A stretch of DNA of 62,584 nt from Planctomycetota bacterium (GTDB taxonomy: Bacteria > Planctomycetota > Phycisphaerae > Sedimentisphaerales > Anaerobacaceae). The notes under the pieces were generated by a model that saw only the letters and a list, made by a program, of their open reading frames with translations, did not search any database and was not told where the DNA came from. Positions 1 through 6,457 of this stretch are shown here, in pieces. The stretch covers positions 30,987 through 93,570 of the forward strand of contig VRUL01000020.1 of NCBI GenBank assembly GCA_019456145.1, written 5' to 3'. Position 1 is the stretch's first letter. Every line of letters begins with the position of its first letter. The position numbers and the translations under genes were made by a program.

Positions 1-167
1 CGTCGGCCTTTGGCCTCATCGCAATGATATGGTGTTTGTTCGGAATGACATTTTGTTTAGTGAGGTGTCGATTTGGGGTTGAGATTGCCGCGTCGGCCTT
101 TGGCCTCATCGCAATGATATGGTGTTTGTTCGGAATGACATTTTGTTTAGTGAGGTGTCGATTTGGG
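1..167. repeat. 77-bp direct repeat, period 90
   Basis: Bases 1-77 and 91-167 are identical. The unit contains the hairpin GGCCTTTGGCC flanked by a TTGCCGCG / CGCAATGA context, the same family as the GTCATTGCGAG...CGGCAATCTC element at 55252. The second copy carries GAGGTG (152-157) and the TTG start (163) of the next gene. The first copy has the same signals but its frame closes within a few codons. The repeat may continue to the left of the window. Confidence 0.85.
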
Positions 168-1533
168 TGAAAAAGACAGTGTAATTCTGGTTGTTGACGA
201 CGAGCGTGACCACGCCGACGGAATTGTCGAGGCGCTTGATAAATTTTGCGCCAAGGCAATCGCTGTTTATACCGGCAAAGACGCACTGGAGATTATACGC
301 AATCAACAAGTCGATGTTGTTGTTACCGATTTGAAACTGGGTGGCGATATTGACGGGCTGGCCATACTCGAAGAAGTCGGCAAGCAAAGCGCCCATACGG
401 AAGTTATTCTAATAACTGCATACGCGACAATTGATACCTGCAAGGAAGCGATAAGGCGGGGGGCGTACGACTATCTTGTCAAGCCGATTGATATTGACCA
501 GCTTCGCACACTCGTGGGCCAGGCCGGCCGAAAAGCAACAGCAGCAATGCAGCGAAGAACGGTGGCCGGCAAAACAGACATAAAGGATTTCCAGTTTGAA
601 GGTTTGTGGGGTAAAAGTCCCGCAATGGAGGGTATATTAGAAGTCCTGCGGCGCGTAGCGCCGACCAATATATCTGTTCTGGTTGAAGGCGAATCGGGAA
701 CGGGTAAGGAACTGATGGCAAGGGCGATTCACAATAATTCACCCCGTAGGAACAGGCCGTTTAGGCCGATCAATTGCGCGGGACTGGCGGAAACCTTATT
801 AGAGAGCGAATTGTTCGGCCACGCCAAAGGTGCCTTTACCGGCGCAACCGGTGACAGAAAAGGACTGTTCGAGATAGCAGATAAAGGAACACTGCTGTTA
901 GATGAAATCGGTGATATGCCGTTAAATATGCAGGCCAAACTTCTGCGCGTTATCGAAGATGGTGTTATTATTCCGGTCGGCTCCCATAAACAAACCATCG
1001 TAGATGTACGCATCATCAGCGCAACAAACCATGATTTGACAGAGCTTATAGAACAGAAAAAATTCAGGCAGGATTTGTACTTTAGAATCAAGGGTGTAAG
1101 CATTACTCTGCCGGCCCTGCGCAGCAGGGCAGAAGACATACCGGCCCTTACAGAATATTTTCTCAAAGAAGCGTCTTTAGAGACCGGCTCGGCGGTTACG
1201 GGTATAACCGAATCTGCCCTGATGATTCTTATGAACTTCGACTGGCCCGGCAACATCCGCCAGCTTCTAAACTGTATCAGGACGATGGTTGTAATGTGTG
1301 ACGCCGATATGCTCGGCGTACATGACATACCACCTGAGATAGTACAGAGACGGCAGTTAGTCGCCGGGACCCAGGCACCGGCCCGTTTGGCCGGCGTACC
1401 GCTAAATGAATTAGAAAAACAAGCCATTATAGACACATTAGCCAAAACCAGGGGCAACCGCGAAAAGGCAGCTAAAATCTTAGGCATCGGAGAGAGAACG
1501 CTGTATAGAAAGATTAAAGAGTACAATCTTTAG
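163..1533 (+). CDS. sigma-54-dependent response regulator (NtrC family)
   Basis: Cytoplasmic transcription activator of two-component systems. An N-terminal receiver domain (about residues 7-120) has acidic DD at 12-13, phosphoacceptor Asp56 and the K-P pair near 107. The central AAA+ domain has Walker A GESGTGKE (176-183), the sigma-54 contact loop GAFTGA (223-228) and Walker B LLLDEIGD. The C-terminus (about 430-456) is a Fis-type helix-turn-helix. The 456-aa length is normal. The start is TTG 163, because an in-frame stop lies at 151-153 and GAGGTG sits 5 bases upstream; both signals lie in a direct repeat. The cognate kinase is not in the window, so the signal and the target promoters are unknown. 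Confidence 0.93.
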   Translation: MGEKDSVILVVDDERDHADGIVEALDKFCAKAIAVYTGKDALEIIRNQQVDVVVTDLKLGGDIDGLAILEEVGKQSAHTEVILITAYATIDTCKEAIRRGAYDYLVKPIDIDQLRTLVGQAGRKATAAMQRRTVAGKTDIKDFQFEGLWGKSPAMEGILEVLRRVAPTNISVLVEGESGTGKELMARAIHNNSPRRNRPFRPINCAGLAETLLESELFGHAKGAFTGATGDRKGLFEIADKGTLLLDEIGDMPLNMQAKLLRVIEDGVIIPVGSHKQTIVDVRIISATNHDLTELIEQKKFRQDLYFRIKGVSITLPALRSRAEDIPALTEYFLKEASLETGSAVTGITESALMILMNFDWPGNIRQLLNCIRTMVVMCDADMLGVHDIPPEIVQRRQLVAGTQAPARLAGVPLNELEKQAIIDTLAKTRGNREKAAKILGIGERTLYRKIKEYNL

Positions 1534-1856
1534 GGGTTAGGGATTAGGGGCGGGTTTTCTTTGCCATTTGGCTTCTTTTGCATTATTTTACTTCCCTAAA
1601 TGCGCGATGTACAACTGCGGAATCTTTTAAAAAAGCCAGCTAAATACTGGCAGCTGGCGAATGGCAACTATTTTACAATCAACATTTGACGACCCAGAAA
1701 CGGCTAAATAATAAAGACTAACGATTACCGAGTAAATACGTGATACGCTTCACGAGATAAGAGATACGAAATTTGTGGTTTTGGTATTAGAAAAATAAAC
1801 TATGTTAGGCTGTCTGACTCGTAGTTGGACGCCGCTTATGAAAGGAGGTTTCAGAA
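1534..1856. other. Intergenic region with leader repeat copy 1
   Basis: I see no gene here. The first part is AT-rich and unremarkable. Bases 1783-1847 are the first copy of a 65-bp leader that recurs at 3127-3191 and ends in the AAAGGAG ribosome-binding site of the downstream protease gene. Confidence 0.7.
1783..1847 (+). repeat. 65-bp leader repeat, copy 1
   Basis: Matches 3127-3191 over 65 bases with one difference (T1806 versus C3150). It includes GGTATTAG, GACTCGTAGTTGGACGCC and the Shine-Dalgarno sequence AAAGGAG. A duplicated promoter or 5' leader is the simplest reading, because both copies end exactly at a ribosome-binding site. No known riboswitch was recognised. Confidence 0.8.
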
Positions 1857-2948
1857 ATGAATACCGATGTTAATCAATCAAGACACCATCAAAAGAGTGA
1901 GGGTAATAAGGGACTCTTCTGCTGTCTACCAGTTGTACCTGATAGACAGCTTGAAGCTAACATCGATCCTAACCGAGAGTCTCTTATTCGTTATATCGAG
2001 AAGAAATGGGTGAATCACACAGTGCTTCATTATTATTTCATCGAAGCTCCTGAAACATGGCAAGGCTATGAGTCACAAAAACAAGCTGTGAGGGAATCAT
2101 TCACAGCATGGAAAGCTCTCGGTATTGGACTGGAATTTAGGGAAGTTAGTGAAGGGGCTGATGCTGAAATACGTATTGCGTTCGAATCAGGAAGTTCGTG
2201 GTCCTATGTAGGACGAGACGCTATAGATCTGGTTCCAAACACCAATGACCGAACCATGAACTTCGGTTGGGACCTAACGACACCTTATGGTCGTGACACA
2301 GCTTTACACGAGATTGGGCATGCCTTGGGTTTTCCGCATGAGCATCAAAATCCAAATGCTGGTATTGTTTGGGATGAAGAGGCGGTCTATTCTTATTTTG
2401 GCGGTCCACCAAATAACTGGGACCGGGACAAATCTTTCTATAATATTATTCGGAAAATATCGTCAGCAGCCGTGCAGGGATCACAGTGGGATAAAGATTC
2501 AATCATGCATTATCAGTTCCCTTCCGGCGTGATTATTACTCCTGAAGAATACCAAACTCAATCACTTATTCCAGCGGCTGGGCTGTCCGGCATTGACATT
2601 AACGAAGTTCGAAAGTTTTATCCTGAAAGAGCGGAACCGGAAAAGCTAAAGTTGGAGCCTTACTTGTCACGATTGGTAGAAATCAATGCAGGCGAACAAT
2701 TAGATTTTGTCATTCAGCCGCCCGTAAGCAGGAGATATGCCATACAGACTTTTGGAGACTTAGATACGGTTATAGTGCTTTTTGAAGATGTTAATGGTGA
2801 ACCTGTTTATCTTGCCGGTGACGATGATAGCGGCACAAATTTTAACTCGCGGTTAGAAATCCGACTTATGCGCGATCGTACATATTACTTGCGGTTGCGC
2901 TTGTACTTTGCACATGCGACCGGACAAGGTGCTGTTATGCTTTGGTAG
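1857..2948 (+). CDS. Astacin/metzincin-like zinc metalloprotease with C-terminal beta domain
   Basis: Predicted zinc peptidase of 363 aa. The metzincin site HEIGHALGFPHEH begins near residue 151 and gives three His ligands and the catalytic Glu. The Met-turn SIMHY follows near 216, as in astacins (family M12A). Residues about 260-363 resemble a PPC-like beta domain, with GDDDSG, the feature often found at the end of secreted proteases. No clear signal peptide is visible at the N-terminus, so either export is non-classical or the enzyme stays inside. AAAGGAGG lies just upstream of ATG 1857. The 65-bp leader is shared with the next gene, suggesting joint control. The substrate is unknown. Confidence 0.85.
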   Translation: MNTDVNQSRHHQKSEGNKGLFCCLPVVPDRQLEANIDPNRESLIRYIEKKWVNHTVLHYYFIEAPETWQGYESQKQAVRESFTAWKALGIGLEFREVSEGADAEIRIAFESGSSWSYVGRDAIDLVPNTNDRTMNFGWDLTTPYGRDTALHEIGHALGFPHEHQNPNAGIVWDEEAVYSYFGGPPNNWDRDKSFYNIIRKISSAAVQGSQWDKDSIMHYQFPSGVIITPEEYQTQSLIPAAGLSGIDINEVRKFYPERAEPEKLKLEPYLSRLVEINAGEQLDFVIQPPVSRRYAIQTFGDLDTVIVLFEDVNGEPVYLAGDDDSGTNFNSRLEIRLMRDRTYYLRLRLYFAHATGQGAVMLW

Positions 2949-3126
2949 TTATCAATTTCTGGTTTAGCTTAGCCTTGGTTTTAACATTTTGTGCAAAGAG
3001 CAATTTTGGGATGTATAACGATTCAATGCTGTCCCGTTGTGAATCGAATAATGACAATCGGTTATGCAATTGTGTTTTATGGGCAGATATTGTGCCGATT
3101 TGGTACTCTCAGTCTTTGGTGGTATC

Positions 3127-3191
3127 GGTATTAGAAAAATAAACTATGTCAGGCTGTCTGACTCGTAGTTGGACGCCGCTTATGAAAGGAG
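3127..3191 (+). repeat. 65-bp leader repeat, copy 2
   Basis: Second copy of the leader at 1783-1847, with one mismatch. It again ends in AAAGGAG, 7 bases before the ATG at 3199. Confidence 0.8.
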
Positions 3192-3198
3192 AGCAGAA

Positions 3199-3828
3199 AT
3201 GGACACGAAATTTGACAAAAGAAAGTCGAGTATTGCCATCACGGTTCCACGGTTTACGCTTAAAAAGAAACATGATGAGTGGTTTGAAGGTAAGTATAAT
3301 GAGCCATACATTCTATCTCTTGCGGTTGATACGGCAAATACAGAAATGCCTGGAATAGCCTTCAATATGATGCCATTTCCTAAGATAGCGGAAGGTGGTA
3401 CCGTTACAATGTTGGGTGATGGACATCTTGTATACGGCCCGGCTAATCCAGGGGAGTTTGTCGCTATCTCAATTCTTATGATGGAAGCAGATTCAGATAT
3501 TAGAACTCGCGGCAAGATTTTGGAGGATTTTATCAAATCTAAAGCTGTTGATCTTGGTTTTAAATTAATAATAGCTTCAAACCCTGGTGCAGCCGCAATT
3601 TTGGCACTTACCAAGGAGTTAACACAGTTTCTTGCAGGTCTGTTGAAGGAAAACAAAGATGACGAGTTGTTTCGTATCGAAGGTACGTTTCTACGTGATG
3701 GGACTGTACCATACCATATAAACAGAGAATATCAAAACTCAAATGAATACGTAGAACTTAGTGTGAAGGTGATACCTCTTGCAGAGACTAATGGACAAGG
3801 GGAAGAGGTTAAAAAAATTATATTGTAA
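3199..3828 (+). CDS. Hypothetical protein sharing a leader with the protease gene
   Basis: A protein of 209 aa that I do not recognise. ATG 3199 is preferred over the longer TTG start at 3169 because AAAGGAG (3185-3191) is correctly spaced for it and the TTG lies inside the shared leader. There is no signal peptide and no clear membrane helix; one hydrophobic Ala-rich stretch (near ASNPGAAAILALT) looks like an amphipathic helix. Alternating short hydrophobic segments suggest a mostly beta fold flanking that helix. The identical leader and the adjacency to the astacin-like protease suggest a functional pair, such as substrate, inhibitor or co-effector; that is inference only. Confidence 0.7.
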   Translation: MDTKFDKRKSSIAITVPRFTLKKKHDEWFEGKYNEPYILSLAVDTANTEMPGIAFNMMPFPKIAEGGTVTMLGDGHLVYGPANPGEFVAISILMMEADSDIRTRGKILEDFIKSKAVDLGFKLIIASNPGAAAILALTKELTQFLAGLLKENKDDELFRIEGTFLRDGTVPYHINREYQNSNEYVELSVKVIPLAETNGQGEEVKKIIL

Positions 3829-3908
3829 TGGCTTAGGCCTGTATCCGGCTAACACCGAGAACAATAAACAATGTCAAGGAAATTAAAGGTGTCCGGTACT
3901 TTTTTTAT

Positions 3909-3932
3909 ACTGTCAGGATAAGATCAGTGTAA
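3909..3932 (+). promoter_or_regulatory. Short repeated upstream motif, copy 1
   Basis: Similar to 4668-4691: both read TGTCAG, one base, ATAA, one base, ATCAGTG. Each lies about 60-130 bases before a start codon. The role is unknown; it could be a promoter or operator. Confidence 0.3.
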
Positions 3933-3990
3933 ATTGTGGTGGATATTATTATGTTGGTCAGACTACTTTTTTCATTACGGAGGACTCTCG

Positions 3991-4638
3991 ATGTGCAAAA
4001 CAAATGAGAAGAAGCAAACATGCTCACAACTCAAGGAGGCGTGGGATCGGGCACGCGAGATGATCAAACACGAGAATGAACTGATCAACCAACGGCTGTC
4101 TTGGATGTTTGCGGCACAAGCTTTTCTTTTTGCAGCATTCCTAATTGGAGTTAAGGCGGCAGTCGATCCGGACATAGAAGATACATTAGATCGTGTTCTC
4201 ATGGTGTTCTTTCTACTCCCCGTTATTTATTTAGGACTATTTAGCTCACTTACTTCTTACAGGATGGTGCGAGATGCGAACATACAACGGGAATTCGCAG
4301 AGAGCTACTGGAAGCGTTTGTCAAGGAAAATCTTGAAATTACCAGAGCTACCCAGAGCTACAGAGCTACAAAAAGATTCTATGGATGATAAATTCGTTCA
4401 GGAAATCTTCAGTTTCGGTTTTCCTGAACGTATCCAGGGGGAGAACCTCACAACGGAGTGTTTTGGTCTATTTTCGAAGATTCCAGGGGCAAAGTTTTTA
4501 ACTCGCGATCACACATTCCCTAAAGTCTTCTCGTACACTTGGGTTGTCATGCTCATACTGTGGCTCGTGTTGATCCTGAAGTTACTCTATGTGGTCGTTA
4601 TCAACCGTTGTTTGTTTTTAATCAGTTCGTTGATATAG
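3991..4638 (+). CDS. Hypothetical membrane protein, three predicted TM helices
   Basis: A 215-aa protein starting at ATG 3991, which has GGAGGA (3979-3984) upstream. The longer frame from 3934 has no ribosome-binding site. The N-terminus is charged and helical, with the stretch HENELINQRLSWMF leading straight into a first membrane helix. A second helix (FFLLPVIYLGLF) follows after a short acidic loop, and a third lies at the C-terminus (VVMLILWLVLILKLLYVVV). The middle 90 residues are cytoplasmic and charged. I believe this layout occurs in uncharacterised bacterial families of accessory regions, but I know of no assigned function. Confidence 0.7.
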   Translation: MCKTNEKKQTCSQLKEAWDRAREMIKHENELINQRLSWMFAAQAFLFAAFLIGVKAAVDPDIEDTLDRVLMVFFLLPVIYLGLFSSLTSYRMVRDANIQREFAESYWKRLSRKILKLPELPRATELQKDSMDDKFVQEIFSFGFPERIQGENLTTECFGLFSKIPGAKFLTRDHTFPKVFSYTWVVMLILWLVLILKLLYVVVINRCLFLISSLI

Positions 4639-4667
4639 AACGGCCTTTGCTTCGCAACGGGAATGTG

Positions 4668-4691
4668 TATAATGTCAGTATAAAATCAGTG
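4668..4691 (+). promoter_or_regulatory. Short repeated upstream motif, copy 2, with TATAAT
   Basis: Second copy of the motif at 3909-3932, starting inside a TATAAT (4668-4673) that could be a -10 box. No good -35 box is visible at the right distance. Confidence 0.3.
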
Positions 4692-4768
4692 GAAGGCGTG
4701 GAGGAACACCCTTTATGAAGTTCAAAGGGAAATCTCGACTTGGGATGTCGCAGGTGTTGGAGATATGA

Positions 4769-5497
4769 TTGAATGATAAGTTTTGTGATAACAGTATGGA
4801 ATCACTGAACGAACAAATCCGATTAGAGCTATCGTCGGCGGGTGCTGATTTGGTAGGCTTTGCGGATATCAGCGCCCTGCCGGCCAAAATGCGCGGCTCG
4901 ATGACTCGGGCGATATCGATTGCCGCCAGGCTCGATCCATCGGTGGTAAGCGAACTGGCCGAGGGCCCGACGCAGCGTTACTGGCGGGAGTACGACAGGC
5001 TCAACGCGCTGCTGGCACAAATCTGCAAGATAGGCGTCGATATACTGCGCCGAAGCGGCGCCCAGGCCCTGGCAATCGAGGCGACGACGGCCAAGTTGGA
5101 CCAAGCCACTCTCAGCGAGCGGCTACCTCACAAAGCAGTAGCAACCCGGGCCGGACTTGGCTGGATCGGCAAATCCGCGTTATTGATCACGCCTCAATTC
5201 GGACCAGCCGTGCGATTGGGCAGTGTGTTAACCGATGCGGATTTCCAAACCGGCGAGCCCGTCAATACCTCCAATTGCGGCAAGTGCCGCCAATGCGTGG
5301 ACAAGTGTCCCGCTCAAGCCATAGTCGGGGCAAACTGGGAGCTTGGAACAGCCAGAGAATCGATCTACGATGCGTTTGCATGCCGTAAGAAAGTCAGGGC
5401 CATGGTGGACCAAAGGAAAATTGTCCCGACAATCTGCGGTATCTGCATTTACGAATGCCCCTGGACACAGCGATATCTTCAAGCTCTTTCCGATTAG
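4769..5497 (+). CDS. QueG-like protein with double [4Fe-4S] domain
   Basis: Iron-sulfur protein related to the C-terminal half of epoxyqueuosine reductase. Cysteine motif NCGKCRQCVDKCP lies near residue 168 and CGICIYECPW near 223, the pattern of a two-cluster ferredoxin domain. The RAGLGWIGKSALLITPQFG segment is the usual QueG landmark. At 242 aa it is clearly shorter than QueG (about 350), lacking the C-terminal repeats and part of the cobalamin-binding region, so it may be a distinct redox protein rather than a queuosine enzyme. TTG 4769 has GGAG at 4759-4762; ATG 4796 is an alternative start with no ribosome-binding site. Confidence 0.75.
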   Translation: MNDKFCDNSMESLNEQIRLELSSAGADLVGFADISALPAKMRGSMTRAISIAARLDPSVVSELAEGPTQRYWREYDRLNALLAQICKIGVDILRRSGAQALAIEATTAKLDQATLSERLPHKAVATRAGLGWIGKSALLITPQFGPAVRLGSVLTDADFQTGEPVNTSNCGKCRQCVDKCPAQAIVGANWELGTARESIYDAFACRKKVRAMVDQRKIVPTICGICIYECPWTQRYLQALSD

Positions 5498-5549
5498 AAG
5501 TTCTGGTACCGCAAGGCCAGGTTCTTCTTCTCCCAGGCAAATTTGAATG

Positions 5550-5583
5550 ACCAGAAAAAAAGTTCATTTTTTGGTTTTTTTTG
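5550..5583 (+). terminator. Probable weak rho-independent terminator
   Basis: The arm CCAGAAAAAA and the arm TTTTTTGG can pair around AGTTCA with a small bulge, followed by a run of T. It is AT-rich and imperfect but correctly placed after the Fe-S protein gene. Confidence 0.45.
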
Positions 5584-5612
5584 TTGACTATTGTTTGATA
5601 TTCTGTTAATAT
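5584..5612 (+). promoter_or_regulatory. Sigma-70-type promoter of RNA-like element 1
   Basis: TTGACT (5584-5589), 17-base spacer, TAATAT (5607-5612). Transcription would start near 5619, the first base of a strong hairpin. Confidence 0.6.
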
Positions 5613-5618
5613 ACTATT

Positions 5619-5757
5619 ATGTTTGCCAGCAGGTAAACATATAACGCCAGCAGGCGACGGAAAACAGACATTTCAGGTTGCATGTCTTAAGCCACAGCGT
5701 GGCACGGCCCCGGGACCAGCAGGCCCAAGTCAAAAATAATCGTTAGGGAATGCTCGA
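5619..5757 (+). ncRNA. Putative structured RNA element, copy 1
   Basis: Starting about 7 bases after the -10 box there are successive hairpins: 5619-5640 (9 bp, loop AGCA), 5645-5656 (CGCC/GGCG, loop AGCA), 5666-5687 (AGACAT/ATGTCT), 5692-5702 (CCAC/GTGG) and GGCC/GGCC at 5706-5725. The motif CCAGCAGG occurs three times. The end (AATCGTTAGGGAATGCTC) aligns with that of copy 2 near 58049-58071. I could not match it to a known RNA family; the RNA nature is inferred from promoter, folding and recurrence. Confidence 0.4.
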
Positions 5758-5843
5758 TTGTCAATAGTCAATAGAAAATCGTCAATAATCAATCAAAAAG
5801 GTGTATTAATGGCTAATAAAACACTTTTTGCTCTTATGCCCTT

Positions 5844-6290
5844 GTGCCCTGCATCTTGAGTCTTGAGTCTGTTGCTTTAATGGCTTTATGGCTAAAAAAT
5901 CCGCGTAAATCCGCGCAATCCGCGATTAAAAATTCTCTTCGTGCCTTAGGTAACTACGCAAACCGCCTATCCAGCCCGGATTGCCAGCAGATTATGACCT
6001 TTATTATGCAAAACGAACCCAATTTCCGAAAAAGTCAAATGAACGTAAATAAGGTATTAACAACCGATTATGAAAAAAGGACACTTGGTGAACGCGGGAA
6101 AAACGAACCCAAAACGAACCCAATCAAACCCAATTTCAAAGGCAAAAAAATGCTGCTGCTTTTGACGATTAACGGGCGGCGTGTCTCGTTTGGTTACTAC
6201 GCCGACGAAGTAGAAGCCGCAAAGGCGTACGACCGGGTAGTTGAGAAACATCGCGGTGAGTATGCGGTTTTAAATTTCCCGAAGAAATGA
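5844..6290 (+). CDS. Doubtful ORF: NEPNF repeat joined to half an AP2 domain
   Basis: The first two thirds overlap a dispersed repeat (5966-6137, with a second copy at 58226-58397) and probably do not encode a conserved protein. The last 47 residues from about 6150 match the second half of an AP2 DNA-binding domain: GRRVSFGYYADEVEAAKAYD then GEYAVLNFP. The beta-sheet half of AP2 is missing. In bacteria AP2 domains often belong to HNH homing endonucleases, and no HNH part is present. Most likely this is a remnant fused to repeat DNA. There is no good ribosome-binding site for the long frame. Confidence 0.4.
   Translation: MPCILSLESVALMALWLKNPRKSAQSAIKNSLRALGNYANRLSSPDCQQIMTFIMQNEPNFRKSQMNVNKVLTTDYEKRTLGERGKNEPKTNPIKPNFKGKKMLLLLTINGRRVSFGYYADEVEAAKAYDRVVEKHRGEYAVLNFPKK
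5966..6137 (+). repeat. NEPNF-type dispersed repeat, copy 1
   Basis: About 172 bases alignable with 58226-58397 at roughly three quarters identity, sharing CCTATCCAGCCC, a near-identical core encoding MQNEPNF and KSQMN, and a run of AACGAACCCAA units at the end. Differences are not concentrated at third codon positions, which argues against a conserved protein. Confidence 0.7.
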
Positions 6291-6404
6291 TTAAGGACCA
6301 ATGATAAATGATTAAGGATGAACGATAAATGATGAATCGAAATTGCCGGTCGGCGGAAATGAGCGTTTTACTATAGCGGTGGTAAAGGCGCATAGCAAAA
6401 CCGA

Positions 6405-6431
6405 GGCTATCTTATGCGAATTAAGATAGCC
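6405..6431 (-). terminator. Rho-independent terminator of the secreted protein gene
   Basis: Perfect 10-bp stem GGCTATCTTA / TAAGATAGCC with a 7-base loop, extended by CCG/CGG. On the minus strand it is followed by TTTT, and it lies 27 bases past the stop codon at 6458. Confidence 0.75.
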
Positions 6432-6457
6432 CCGGCTTGCTGTACATCTCTATTTAG

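Noticed and set aside
1..167. CRISPR array
   Set aside because: Only two units, 77 bp long, with a 13-bp gap and a GGCC hairpin; no spacers or cas genes.
729..1526. 265-codon minus-strand frame inside the response regulator
   Set aside because: Antisense to conserved AAA+ and HTH domains, no ribosome-binding site, low-quality composition.
5619..5757. Known riboswitch (c-di-GMP, cobalamin, TPP) upstream of the NEPNF ORF
   Set aside because: The core sequences of those classes are absent; only generic hairpins are seen.
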